DNA from: Datisca glomerata
Lineage: Eukaryota > Streptophyta > Magnoliopsida > Cucurbitales > Datiscaceae
Reading direction: 5' to 3'
Assembly (NCBI GenBank): GCA_003255025.1
Contig: QANY01008203.1
Coordinates: 558,001 to 622,000, forward strand
Length of the DNA: 64,000 nucleotides
In this document: in pieces, positions 35,996 through 48,497 of the stretch
How positions within the stretch are numbered: the stretch's first letter is position 1
Layout: every line of letters starts with the position of its first letter
Program-made: the position numbers and the translations under genes
Notes under the pieces: generated by a model
What the model was told of the DNA's origin: nothing
What the model saw: the letters and a program-made list of their open reading frames with translations, nothing else
Database searches by the model: none

Positions 35996-37951
35996 TGCCC
36001 ATATATTAGTCTAAGACTATGTGTATGATTTGAAAAATAGCCCAATGCCTCAAAAATAAGAAAATCTGTCCGAGGACTAAAAATAAAAAAAAAGGAACAA
36101 AAGACTAAAATTAAAAAAGTGAAGCCATAAGTTTGCCTATAAAAAGAGGGGAGGTCTTCACTAGAAATGGGAGATTTGGGAGAGTGAGGAAGATAAGAGA
36201 TTTTAGAGAGAGAAAGAGAGGTTTTGAGAAAATAGTGAAAAAGAGAAAGAATGTGAGTTTTCATTTCTATTCATCTTCCATCTTCTTATTTTCTTTTTAT
36301 TAAGGTATTTCAAATCTCTTAAATTTTAGCTTACAATATATTTTGTTCATTCTAATTAATCATCTCTTTTTTTCATACTCATGTATTTGATATTTATTTG
36401 TTTCATTTTTCATATATAAGTTTGTTTGCTCATTCTTTATCATTTCTCCTACTTTTAATCTTAAGCTTTATTTTCATATATTGTTTATCTCTCTACAAGT
36501 TTGATGATGGGATTTGTTTTTGTCATCAACTCAATCAATGAGAATGAGGATAAAATTTTGAGGGGTGTAAAATTAACTCAATGTGAATCAACCATTTAAT
36601 GGGTTGAAAGTGTACATTTGATGAAAAGATCTCCTATGATAATTTTTTATACATAAAAATGCATAAAATAGAGAGTAAAACCTCTATACAAGATTATACA
36701 AATATTTTAAGCTTTGATTTTTTTATGTTCTTACAAATCTTCTCTTTTTTTCTTTTTTAAATTTTTGACCATCATTTTTTGTGACGCATGTTTGAACTAG
36801 TTACCATCCATGATCATTCCTAGCAATGAAGGAAGAAAGGAAAAATGGTAATTAGTGAACTAAGTAGTCCAATAAAAAAATGGTATATTTATATCTCAAA
36901 CAAAATTATTTATTTATTTTTAGTGACACTTGTTTAAATTAATTATCATTCATGATCATTCTTTTGTTATTTGATTAGCATTGGGTGAAGAAATAAAAAT
37001 GGTAATTAATAGATCATGTAGTAAAAAAAGCACTATCACACTAATCATGTATGAAATTAAGCATTTTTTTCATAGATTAATTTATTTTACACATAAAAAA
37101 TTTATTATTAATTTATTTACTAAACATTATATATATANATTTTTCTATTTTTTTAGTAGATATTATTAGTTTGTTGTAATTTATTTTTATATTTATTTCT
37201 AATTATTTCACGTTTTGCTTCATTATTTTCACCATGCTTATTCTTTTTTTAAAATTTATTATACATATTTATCATCTCTAACATTCATTTTCATTATTCT
37301 TTTTTTATTTATAGTTGTTATCTCCTCTTATTTATTTATATATTATTTTCATATGTCACAGTTATATGTGATTATTACTTTATTATTTTATAATCAAAAT
37401 TGACGCTCGTAAATTAAAACCATAACAATTTGATTTCAATTTTGTAAATTTCTTTATTTAGTTTTCACTAAAAAAATCCAATGACGGACTTTAGAATTCT
37501 GGGATACCGAATTTATCAAACTACCGAGGTGAGGAGTTATTTTTAGGATATCGAGAGTAATGCCAATAACGCTTTGATAAAAAATATAATTTTTCAATGG
37601 TCTTTGTACCGCCCGTTGAAGGTAATTTATTTTCTCATTTTTATGATACAAAATGTATCAAATGGGACATTCAAAATTGAATTTTTATAACATTATTTTT
37701 AGAAAAAAATAATTTGGATAGTATTTGATTAAATTTGGTAACCATTTTCATAATGGGCGGTGTGAGGTGCTAATACCTTCCCCACACGCAAATGACTCCC
37801 GAACCAACTTTAAATTTTCGCAGACCATAATATTTGATTTTAAATTTGGGTGACCAATCACGCCCTAAAATGATTGGTGGCGACTCCGAATTTTTTTTTC
37901 TCAAAAAATGATTTTTCAATCGCCGCTCCGCGTCGCATGCACGTTGCGACA
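35996..37951 (+). mobile_element. Tat/Ogre-type gypsy 5' LTR
   Basis: Begins TGCCCATATA, has a TATA box TATAAAAAG at 36138-36146, and ends TTGCGACA at 37951. Just after it, tagcgactccactgg (37955-37969) resembles the TGGCGACTCCACTGGGG primer region of Ogre/Tat elements. Inside the end, gtgctaatacctt and attggtggcgactccgaatt (near 37870) are typical of these LTRs. The leader continues to about 38400 (tacccgggctttcccttt near 38176). No gag or pol follows, so the element is truncated. Confidence 0.72.
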
Positions 37952-38479
37952 GCTTAGCGACTCCACTGGAGAGAAACAATTGGTCTAACCATCTTTAGAT
38001 TAATAGAGAGTTAAGCCAAAAATTCATCATACGCTATCATTTTGTATGGTTCTTTGTTTAATTATTTGATTCATTATTTTTTTCCTAATTCATGACTGTA
38101 GTTGTACATAAGTCTTTTTTTACGAAGTATATTTCTTTACATAATTTCTAATTTCACACATATACACTAGCCCTATACCCGGGCTTTCCCTTTAGGATTA
38201 GCGAGAATGAGTAGTGGAATGCCTTCGTGGAACTACGGTTCATGTGCAGACTCACGAAAGTATCGATCCACTTCTGAGAGTTAGAACTTTCATGGCTTGA
38301 CGGAAGTTGATCGGGTCATCTTTCATCACACCAATGTTTGCTGGTCGTCGCGACGCGTGTGCGGTAAAAGCGTGAAGGCGCATGACTTTTTAAAAAATTA
38401 TACTTTTAATAAAAATTGAATCTTTTAATAGAACAAAACTTGTGCAACGCCACGATAACCAAATAAAAACTTTTATTGA

Positions 38480-41452
38480 AAACTCATTTTCAATTAGTCA
38501 GGATCCGCTATATATTTATAAGTTAAAACTACAACATAGAAGGTTAGGAAGCATATACCCTTTATAATTTATATCGAGTGTCCTTGTAAAAAGTGATCGA
38601 TCCTCCGTTCTCACGAAATCAGTAGACTCTGAGATTTACACCAAGATCTTTCAAGTCAATCTTCAACGCACTAGGACATGTGTGGGCACGTAAAATATTA
38701 CAGGACACTTTTCTGTCTCTAGATGTTCTCAATACATGAGATCTAGAGATTTACTTAGAATGACTTTAATAAGACGATTTTTTAAATGAACATGATGATT
38801 ATTCTTTTAAAGATTTGATTAACTTTTAATCATTGAAAAATCTCTCTGAAACCAATCGTGTTCTCAATTCAACTCTTGATTGATGAACTGATGATCTGAT
38901 CAATTGATTCTCTCCTCTTCTTTCAACAACTTAGTCCATCAGAATAATAACTGTATATATTCTAGATAATGGCGTATCAGATTTTTAGAGATAAACTGAA
39001 ATAATATGTAATTATAAAATTACCAATTATAGTGGGACCCACTATAATTGTGCATAATCGTAGTGCAACATGGCACTGCAGTGTGCCGTGAGCCAGCATA
39101 GTGCCTCACGACACCACTATAGTGCTGTGTGACAATACAGTGTCGCACATTCACTACTGTAGTGTCTTGTGGCACCATAGTAGTACATGTCAAATTCTGA
39201 TATCATATCAGTGATTGACATATGGTAATTACTGTGAATTAAATATTTATTTTAATCAGATAATTATTTAAATATCAGTTAATTTAAAATTAACATATAT
39301 GACTATCTCTATCAACTAACTTATATGTTATTTCACAAATAACAGATAGTTGATTTAAATTATTATCTACTACTAATTTAATTATCTAATTTCATAAATT
39401 AGATATTCTGTCTCACTTATTGATAATTATTTATATATATATAATTTCAAAAAATTATATTTAAATATATAAATAATTCAATTAATTAACAACACATAAT
39501 TATCTCATAATTATGTACTTGCCCCAAAATAAAAATATTTTTACAAGTTAATCATTTTCTCATCTCCTGAAATACTCACACCCTAGACAACGTAGTATAA
39601 AGGTGACTTGGGGACCATGGACCTATAATCCTAACCTCCAATAAACCAGCTCATTGATTAAGCTTTTGAATTAAATAATTTTATTTATTAATTCTATTAT
39701 TACTCCGCTATAAATACGAAACTGCACTCTTAAATATTATAGAATGTATTTATAGAGTATTCTTATATAATCCACTGACATAATCATTTCATGTACTTCT
39801 GTCCTCCAATTATTGGTTCGTAAATTAGAACTGGTCAAATCACCATGTTACCCTTCTAATTACCTGTTGATCTTTAAGTACAATTAATCCACTAGTGAAT
39901 GACTAATCTATAATCTTATTATATATTTGAACTCAATAATCATTCTGCTCTAAAATTAACACTTATGGTGCGTTTGGTATGAGCGGAAGTGAGGCAATAA
40001 GCCTGAAAACTAAAAGAAAGCAATTGATTACTTGGTTTGAAAGTTTTTTAGAGTATGTAAATAACCGGAATTGAGGGTTATTTCCATGCCGGCATCTCTA
40101 CTTTTTCTTTTTTCTTAATCTTCTTACCAAACTATCATCCATAAATATATGGTAACTATCAATACATATATTTTGGTCCAAGGGTAAAATTAGAAATTGA
40201 CAATTATATATGTAAAATTTTTTTAAACATTCAATCAAAATAAACAAAGTAATTCTCACTATTATATTATAACATTCTCAAATGTTACCACACAAAGTAA
40301 TCTTTATTTTTTGGACATCATATTCTCCCACAATATTATAATCTTGATTATTAAGTTGAAAATCATGAGTGTTTTTCTTATAAGAATTATTATCTTATAT
40401 TGTAAATTATATACCACATTAATATATTGTAGCGGTATTGGTTCAATTGTATGGAGAATATTTGATGAAAATCTACATGACACATTATAATATAATGTTT
40501 TTGGTCAAAAAAGTAATAAGTATATACGAAAAAAATCCATGGGTAGAATCTACATTTTGTTGTTATTTATGTTGGTCATATTATTATAAATGAAGTACTT
40601 ATCATTCATAAGCATGTTTTAGTCTAAAGGTAAAATTGAAATTTGACAATAATGCCTAAACAATCCACTTGCCTATTCCATCAAAATAAACAAAGTAATC
40701 TAACACATTTACCATTAAATCAAAATATTCTCAAATGTTAACAAACAAAGTAATCATAACTTTTCAGGCATATACATTCTCACAATCATATTCCAGCAAT
40801 CTTATTCTAAAAATCATTTACTGATAATCTTATACCAAATGGCCCATTAAGGGAACCAATATATGATCCGTTAGGAAAGCTTAGATTCTAAATCTTGTAT
40901 GGTCATGTCCCCAACCATCCACATCACTGAATCTCCAAAGCAAAGTCACTAGCTTGATTAACAAACAGACATTAATGATTAAATCAAAAGAACCAGTAGA
41001 CATGAATATGAGTTTAACTCAGGATTCAAACTGATCTACATTTGATCATCGAATTGATGTGTATTAAATCTTTATGATAAACGACACGTTAAAGATATTA
41101 AATCACATCGGTCCTGTCATATATAATATTATTATATAAATTATATTCAATAAGATGTCTATCCACATCAATGATCTAAATCTAGGTCACACGCATTCAT
41201 AATGCTTAGTGAACCGTACTAGCAACCATTCATTAAAGGTTAATATACTTTAATATGTTGCAGATAATTTTATTCATTATCTATGATCTTAATTCTCTCG
41301 TACTAATACAAGATCATAGTCTCATTAATGAATATGGAATTTTTAGATATTTATATAAATTATTCAACAATGATTTAAGAACAATTCTAAGAAAAAAATG
41401 TATTCCTCTTTAAATTTCATATCAAAATGTCAATACACATGCTTTGAGGACA
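38480..41452 (-). mobile_element. LTR-like sequence, reverse strand, lineage unclear
   Basis: On the minus strand the segment starts TGTCCTCAAAGC at 41452, is AT-rich for about 2 kb, and then has a leader-like portion (39000-38500) with tctcatgtattgagaacatc and gaacggaggatcgatcactt, in the style of U5 text in long copia LTRs. No protein motif is seen. The inner end and target duplication were not found. A GC-richer patch at 39040-39190 contains the repeated word gtgccgtgag/gtgtgacaat around agtgc. Confidence 0.4.
39966..40846. mobile_element. Tourist-like (PIF/Harbinger) MITE, TTA target duplication
   Basis: Terminal inverted repeats TGGTGCGTTTGGTATGA (39966) and, reversed, TGGGCCATTTGGTATAAG (ending 40846) are flanked by TTA at 39963-39965 and 40847-40849. 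The length of 881 bp is large for a MITE. Inside, the text around 40170-40350 recurs around 40620-40800 (aaggtaaaatt...aaacaaagtaat...cattctcaaatgtta), so the element contains an internal direct duplication. Confidence 0.82.
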
Positions 41453-42640
41453 TAACCCCATACAATGTCAACCTCATGCTCTTGGAGAAATACAATGTAA
41501 TCATTTGACACTGCACTTCTCCTTCTCTAGTAGATCTCCTTAATGGCATAGGTTCTTGAGGTGCTAGAGTTTGTTCTTTTAGAATAATTTCTTGAATGAG
41601 AGGTTCTCCGATATTTTCTTGATGTGTTGTGTCAGGCGCAAGATTAGGAACACAATCATGATCAATGATAATAACACTTATGGGAATATCAACATATTCC
41701 TCCTGAAAGATAAAATCTTTAACTATATCTACCCTCGCAAACTTGGCATTCTCAAAGAACCGAACATTTTCTGACTCAAAAATTGACCTAGTCGTGGGAT
41801 CATAAAACTTGTACCTCCTGGATCTTTTAGAGTATCCAATAAAATAACAACTGACCATCCTTAATTGTAGTTTCTTTTCATTAGGCTTATAAGGTCTTGC
41901 CTTAGTTGGACATCCGCAAACATGAAAATGCTTTAGACTCGATTTCTTACCGGTCTAAAGCTCATATGGGATTTTATCAGTCATTTTAGTTGAAACTCTG
42001 TTAAGGATATATGCTACAGCTTTAAGTGCTTCACCCTAGAGTGATTTTGGTAACGTAAAATGACTAATCGTACTCATGACCATGTCCTTAAGCATATTGT
42101 TTCATATTTCAACAACATCATTCATAGTGGGCGAACCCAGCATAGTGTACTGTGGGATAATACGGCATTCCTCTAGGAATTCAGCAAACCGTCATATATA
42201 TCGTGGTAAATCACCACAGTCAGAATTGACGCTTTTAATCATTTTGTTGAGTCGATTCTCAACTTCAGCCTTAAAATTTTTTAATTCGTCCAATGACTGT
42301 GACTTCTCATGAAATAAGATATATGTAGTCATATCTAGAATGATCATCTATGAAAGCTATAAGCATTGACCATTCCAAGCAACTGAAGGGAATGACCTAC
42401 AAATATTCGTATGAAAAGTTCTAAGACGTTCTGAGTCTTGTTGGCTTCAAATCTCCTTTTTGTCGATTTGTTTACCCTTTATGGAATTAACACAAACGTT
42501 AAAATCTGGGAAATCTAAGGGATCGAAAATTTCGTCTGACATAAGTCTCTTTATTCTATTTTTGGAGATATGACATAATCTATTGTGCCATGACGCAGCC
42601 GTATTCTCACTGGTTAATTTTCTTTTAGTATCTCATGTAC
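41453..42640 (-). pseudogene. Copia integrase and linker fossil
   Basis: From right to left: NRIKRLMSDEIF near 42560, the core KSVNSDCGDLPRYI near 42220 (second catalytic Asp), CRIIPQYTMLGSPTMNDVVE near 42140 (catalytic Glu retained), then VSTKMTDKIPYELWTGKKSS near 41960 and the frame 41858-41430 with FIGYSKRSRRYKFYDPTTRS and PLRRSTREGE, the usual linker before RT. It ends at YGVM where the foreign block begins. Stops lie near 42195, 42120 and 42010. Confidence 0.86.
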
Positions 42641-42962
42641 TTAATTGCATGGAATCTTTAAATGAAGCAATTGTATCAAGTAAATAAAGATGATCCATAT
42701 CCTGATAAAAAACCGGAACCAACTGAAATTGAATCACCAAACAAACCAAATTTTTCATCTTCAAAAGAACAAACATAACAAATTTTGCCTAAAACAGAAA
42801 CACAAATCAAATTCTGTCTAAAATATGGTATAATAAAAAGTTTCATCATGATTCAAATAATATCCAATTTTTAATACTAATCTAAACTTGCTCTATTGCT
42901 TCAACCTCAACCGTCTTGCCATCGCCCGCGTAGATGAATCTTTCAGCATCATTTGACTTTCA

Positions 42963-43880
42963 TTAATTCAGGCAACCCTGCATAAATACACTGATGTGAG
43001 TTGTTATACCAGAATCTATCCACCACGTGTATCTAAGAATCGAAGTTAAATTAACCTCAAAATAAACTAAATTAATAAGCACATTTCTTAGCATGCCAAG
43101 CGTGATAGTTGGTCCATTGCTTTTTCCTATGCCCTTCAGTTCCAACGAAGAAGCAACCATTACCTTCCGGGTTTACTGGTTTCTTTTGTTGTTTCTTATG
43201 TAGTGTTGTATCCGCAACTTCCTTATCCTTCTTACTTTTTCTTTCTTTTGCCCTTATCCTTAGTGGTAGAGTCCAAGTAATCACTCTCTATCTTATCATG
43301 TTTCACTCTTTCATCTTCCTAAACACAGCATGAGGTGAGCTCATTTAAAAATCAAATATCTTTCTGACAATTATAGCCACATTAAACTAGTTAGACTGTG
43401 CCGAAAGAGATATAAAAACAAGATACACAAGTAAGTCCTCAAAGAGTTCAAGCCTTAGTGCTTTCAACCTTGAAACAATGTGAGTCATTTCCATAATGTA
43501 CTCCATGATATTGTTTTTACCTTTATACCTCAATGAAATTAGATCTGGCAAAACCACACCGATTTCTGCCTTTTCGTTCTTGACAAATCTATTTTCAATA
43601 TCTGTAAGAAATTTTTTAGTTATAGTTATCTTTTCAGATATAGTGCCCTTGAATGCTTCTGGAATTGCATTTTTCATGATCAACATACACATGTGATTTG
43701 ATATCTCCCACCTTTATATATCCTCATTTTTGTTAGAGGTACTCTTATCCATAAGAGGTGAATGATAATCAATCCTTAATGCAAGATCAAGATCCATAAT
43801 TTCAAGAACTATCAAGAGATTATCTTTTCAGGACTTAAAGTTTGAGCTATTTAAAATTGAAATTGAATTGATGTTGGTCG
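42963..43880 (-). pseudogene. Copia gag and protease fossil
   Basis: Gag text runs from MDLDLALRID (about 43800) through frame 43692-43387 (IPEAFKGTI, MEYIMEMTHIVSRLKALRLE). The zinc knuckle near 43160 reads CFFVGTEGHRKKQW. Its second and fourth ligands, normally Cys, are Val and Trp, so it could not hold zinc. The protease active site WWIDSGITTHIS follows near 43010 with the catalytic DSG kept. Stops and shifts separate the parts. Confidence 0.86.
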
Positions 43881-45051
43881 TGATATTAGCTGGAGTAATA
43901 ACTTAACAGAGAACAAGAAAAATAAAATAAGCTCACATAAATCCCAAATAATAATAATAAATTCAAACAAAAGTAAATTCCATCTGAAGACATCGGGTAC
44001 TTATAATTCTTGTAAGTGATGTCTTGATGTAACAATCAAACACTGATGATAAAGAACATATCGAACAAAAAACCTCCATTTGAGCCGATTTGTTGTTTAC
44101 ATATAAAATAGAATAATCATCACGTTTTTATTATCACAGAAGCACATGTAATTATGTCAAACATTTACCTTCCTTTGGGCCGGTATATATTCACATAAGT
44201 TACATGCACATAACATTTTATCTGCTAAGACAAAGTTAATTTTCATAAGAGATGTCACTTTGACGACATATTGCTTCAATAAATTCATCTCAAAATATAT
44301 ATAACATACTAATCTTCAAATTTAAAATTTATACCATAACCAATCCTTAAATTAATTGATAAGTAACTAATTTTTACAATCCTTAAAACTTGTTTTGAAA
44401 CTATTTTAACCAAAAAACCGTAAAAATTAAAACAATTTATTTTTAAATAAAAATTAATTTTACAATCCTTAAAATTAATTTAATTAAAGATCCGTAAAAT
44501 GAGTCTTAAACTAATTTAATTAAAATAATAAAACAATTTTTTTATTTAAACAAAAATGAGGGTGGGGAAACCCCGGCCTTCAAATTTTTAGCTGTGGGCT
44601 TCCCCAAATCTTTTTTTTAAATTATCGTGAAACCCTAAGGTCAAAAAAACCCTAGGGTGTTCACCCGTGGCTGCGACTACCAGTGACACCACGGCCAAGG
44701 TCGTGACTTTCTGTGATATTCGCGGTCAAGGCCACAGCTTTCTTTGGTAGCCTCAACAGTTGCCACTTCCCCTGATAGTCGTGGCTTTTCGTCACAGCCG
44801 CGACTTTCCTTCCTGACACAGTCAGACTGTCGCGTCGATGTACTTCCACCATCGACCGTCAACAAGGACTGGTGGCGGTCTTAACTTAATAATATATATA
44901 TATATATCAGAAAAATATTGTTCTCAAATCTATTGTACCATACAATTATCAAATTCAAGAACTCCAAAAATAAACATGCAAACACGTATAATCATGAATC
45001 TCAAATAAATCTGATTCTCAACTATTCAACATGAATAGCTCTGATACCACT
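43881..45051 (-). other. Copia leader with GC-rich patch
   Basis: The untranslated region lies between the primer site (gataccact at 45043-45051 is the reverse of AGTGGTATC) and gag. A GC-rich patch at 44640-44880 contrasts with AT-rich flanks and a (TA)n tract at 44891-44908. Two reverse frames cross the patch but show no family signature. Confidence 0.65.
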
Positions 45052-45552
45052 TGTTAGATTCAAAATCTTTATCGGTATAAATTGTATCTCAAAACTCCAA
45101 GAACTTATGTTGAACACACCAAGAATCAAATAACTAATTCAGCGGAAGCATACCTGAAATATATGATGATAGATCATTGTTTAGAGTTGAGCGTTTGACC
45201 TTCCAGATCTATACGATTCTCTATCAGAGAGTCCATTTTGATTAAGTCTCTCTGTTTTCTCTCAAACGATGAGATACAATGGTTTTCTTATATCGGTGAC
45301 CTAGGGATCATAACCACTTATATAGAGATAACATATATGTTATTTTTTGGTATTTCTATTTTAACTCGTCATAAAAAATAGAAATTACCATAAAATCTCT
45401 ACGCATAAAAAGGTTCACATCCTATCAGATACATTAAAACCTAAAATGCCAAAACCTTAGTTGATCACTTTTAGTTTTGTTTAACTTTATTTGATAGTCT
45501 GCAACACATAATTATTTACATATAAGTCTAACGTTAAATTAAGGATTCAACA
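45052..45552 (-). repeat. 5' LTR of the reverse copia element
   Basis: 501 bp. Minus-strand start TGTTGAATCC at 45552 and end TCTAACA at 45052, followed by the tRNA-Met-type primer site. Uninterrupted, it serves as the reference for the split 3' LTR. Confidence 0.88.
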
Positions 45553-46374
45553 CTCTTAAGTCAAGAAGAATAGGAAAGGTTGTGGCACTAGCTAGTGTAG
45601 TACCGTGGATACCTAAAATATGTTGATCAATATGGCACCAGCAACACATTTGCAGTATCCTATTATAGGTACCTAAAATGTGTCGTTAATGCCTCATTGT
45701 CCAACATATTTTAGGTACCATTACACACATTTTTTTATACACACGGTACTACAACGACCAGTACCACAGACTTACCCCAAGAAGAATATATTTCTTATTA
45801 CGAATTATTCTCATTTAATGTTAGAGGTTGAAACTACTATTCTTAAATAATATATCATCTATAGATTGTATGAATGGACCACGCAGAAGAGCTCCTCCTT
45901 CTCAGTAGGTCAAGAGCCGAGTATTTTTCTTTGTTTAATTTAGAAACAACAATCAACTAGTGCTAATTGACTATTCTTTAGGGTAGGCTTAGTGAAAATA
46001 GACTTTTAGGTATTCAGAATTTTTTATGAATAAACGACTTTAGGGGTGTTGTTTTAAAAAAAAACAGTTTTTCAAAAGTTTTAGGTAAATATCATGTTTC
46101 TATAATTGTCAATAATTGTATACCAAAATGACCATTATGGTGTGTTTGACAAATTTTCGGGTAAATCAGTGGTATATAGTTGATATACCAATATGAAATA
46201 TACTTAAATTGAGGAAGTAATTAATGCTCAGAATAATTTTAAAAATTGATTAATCATAGAAAGTCATTAATGTTGGACACCAATAAAAAATGTAAATTTT
46301 AAAAATCGTTAGAAACCACTCAAAAATCACAAAAACTTTCAGGGTAATTGATGACTCATCAATTCATTCGTCCA
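45553..46374. other. Intergenic DNA with a small foldback
   Basis: gatacctaaaatatgttg near 45608 pairs with the inverse ccaacatattttaggtacc near 45701, and a third variant acctaaaatgtgtc lies between them. The flanking text (ggtactacaacgacca) has a CACTA-like flavour. No coding content. Confidence 0.4.
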
Positions 46375-46860
46375 AATCTATTATATTAATGTTTGAATCA
46401 TTTTCAGGTCAATCAATGGAATGAGTAAAAAACGTTTCAAAACGCCCCTACGATAAATTGGGGCAATTAGATGATCATCACATTGATTGATCTGAAAATA
46501 TTTCAGTCTATTTATAGGGGCATTTGAAATATTTTGGGGTCAATCATTGACATATTATTGATTGATTGGTCATCAAATCGTCACAATCTATTATAGGAGT
46601 GTTTGAAACATTTTTCGGTCAATCAATGAGATGAGTCGAAAATGTTTCAAACGTTCTTATAATAGATTGAGGCAGTTTGATGATCGTTTTGATTGACCTG
46701 AAAATATTTTAATCTACTATAGATATTTGAAATATTTTTAGGTCAATCAATGATATATCATTGATTGAGTGATAATCAAATCATCATAATATATTATTGG
46801 GGTGTTTGAAACATTCTTGGGTTAATCAATAATATGTTCTTGATTGACCCTAAAATGTTT
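46375..46860. repeat. Tandem array of long imperfect palindromes
   Basis: Units of roughly 206 bp recur (compare the text from 46473 and from 46679). Each contains palindromes built from agtgtttgaaacattttt, its inverse, and ggtcaatcaatga loops. The best hairpin has arms 46584-46617 and 46636-46669, about 34 nt with only a few mismatches, around an 18-nt loop. Such transcripts could fold into long hairpins; no promoter is evident. Confidence 0.75.
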
Positions 46861-48000
46861 AATTTTTATATAATCAACTAATTAATTGACTCATCTCATT
46901 ACTCAAATATAAAGTGTCAATTAAATGCTAGAAACAAGGAAAGAATTAGGTCAATTAATGCTAGAAACAAGGAAAGAATTAGAAACAACAATCAATAAAA
47001 TATGTTTATTAGTTAATATCTTCTATAATCGACATTAGTAATAAATAAATAAAGAATTAACATGCTTAATTAATTATTGATATAATTAATAAAAAATCAA
47101 ATCAAATAATCTGTAAAATATAGGTAATATCGTCTTTTCAAATGTCAATCAATTAAAGATTGATGACGTAACAACAAAACTTATCTATTACTCTAAAATT
47201 TTAAAAAAAAATTATTACTTTTTTAAGTGGGTTTCAAAACATATATATTTGTGACCATTACTTTTAGATATTTATCGCATGTATGTGTGCACAATTCTCA
47301 TTATAATATTAAGATGACATTTAAGCAAGAAACAAAAATTAAAGGGCATTTTCCGGGAAAAAAATAATAATTTAAAGATATTTTTCAAAAAATAAAAAAC
47401 AAAATTAAGGGCTGCCTTCTTAAGGTCGCCCAACTGTATCACAGGAGTGAAGTAAACTTTTGTTCACATTTTCTTAACTTATGGTCTTGTTTAAGTTGCG
47501 CAAGCTTCATTTGCAGATAGTGCCTATAGTTCTAAAGCTATTTTCTAGTAAAGATTTCATTCTATTCAAACTAACAATGATTGCGTCTCCTCAAAGACCA
47601 AGACCCAAGTTTCAATCCAAATCTGTTGAATTTATAAAAATTACACAAATAAATAAATTTTGAAACTCATGTCACCAATCTTGTTAACGAAATTATAATT
47701 CGATGATTTTTAACCTTTAATATATAAATTTCATAATCAGATTTTGTGAATTTTTTTAATTAATTAAAAATTCGGTAATTAATGATTATAATTCAAATCT
47801 TATTTCATTGATTTTTCTTTTTAATTAAATTAGGAGATAATTAATGATTAATTATATTTTTCTTAAAATTAGCTAAAGTTTGTTGAGGAACTCTTCTTTC
47901 AAATTAATGACATTATCAATATCTTTGATATACCCAAAAAATCATTAGCATATCAAATTTCAATACGTTTCTTGTTGAATGGTTATGGTAAATCAAATTT
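46861..48000. other. AT-rich intergenic DNA
   Basis: No gene recognised. A short direct repeat (tgctagaaacaaggaaagaa at about 46926 and 46960) spans 46915-46990. Confidence 0.45.
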
Positions 48001-48345
48001 CAAATCAGTATATCATCTATATACCTCTGATATACCCGAAAATCATTAAACATTCCATATATAGATCATGTTTTTCAATTTTCAGATTTTGAGCATTAAA
48101 TTCATCTTCAATTCTAGCATACTTCAAATCGGTATATCATTTATATACCTTTGATATACGTGAAAAATCGTCAAACACACCATATATAAATTAGGTATTT
48201 CAAATTTCAAATTTTGAGCTTAATTACATCTTTAATTCTAGCATATTTCAAATCGGTATATCTCATGACAAAAAGAATAGTATATCATTTATATACCTAT
48301 GATATACCCAAAAAATCATCAAATACACCATATATAGATTATGGT
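48001..48345. repeat. 124-bp tandem array, three copies
   Basis: caaatcagtatatcat at 48001 recurs as caaatcggtatatcat at 48125 and caaatcggtatatc at 48249, so two intervals are exactly 124 bp. The third unit carries a 24-bp insertion. A partial unit may precede at about 47925 (gatatacccaaaaaatcatt). Confidence 0.8.
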
Positions 48346-48497
48346 CATTTTAATAAAAACTTATTTATAGATTAAGAAACTTAGTATTTATCTAAAACTA
48401 TTTAAAAACGACTATTTCTTAAAAGAACCTCCCAAAACTTGTCTATTCTGAAAAATTTTCCTTGAAATAAAGACAACAATATGATACTAATTACAAG

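Larger units (their letters stand above)
35996..41452. mobile_element. Foreign block inserted at the copia IN-RT junction
   Basis: Host copia text stops at 41453 on one side (…YGVM, minus strand) and resumes near 35990 on the other. The block starts TG at 35996 and ends CA at 41452. It is composite: a forward Tat/Ogre-like LTR and leader (35996 to about 38400), a reverse-oriented LTR-like sequence (about 38480-41452) and a MITE within the latter. The flanks ttttt and taacc do not match, so one simple insertion is unlikely. Confidence 0.75.
31772..45552 (-). mobile_element. Reverse-strand Ty1-copia element with nested insertions
   Basis: On the minus strand the order is 5' LTR (45552-45052), primer site AGTGGTATCAGAG (about 45051-45039), leader, gag, protease, integrase, reverse transcriptase, RNase H, purine tract and 3' LTR (34132-31772). 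The flanks are GTCTT (31767-31771) and CTCTT (45553-45557), a 4-of-5 target duplication. Without insertions the left LTR is about 498 bp and the right one 501 bp. The LTRs differ at well over a tenth of positions by eye, so this is an old copy. The 3' LTR is split by a solo LTR, and the IN-RT junction by a 5.5-kb foreign block. Confidence 0.9.

Noticed and set aside
36981..37403. Forward ORFs inside the Tat/Ogre-like LTR
   Set aside because: Extremely AT-rich Ile/Phe/Tyr strings within LTR U5-like sequence, one containing the N at 37138.
44661..44865. Two reverse ORFs in the copia leader
   Set aside because: They depend on a GC-rich patch of untranslated leader, overlap in different frames, and match no gag motif.
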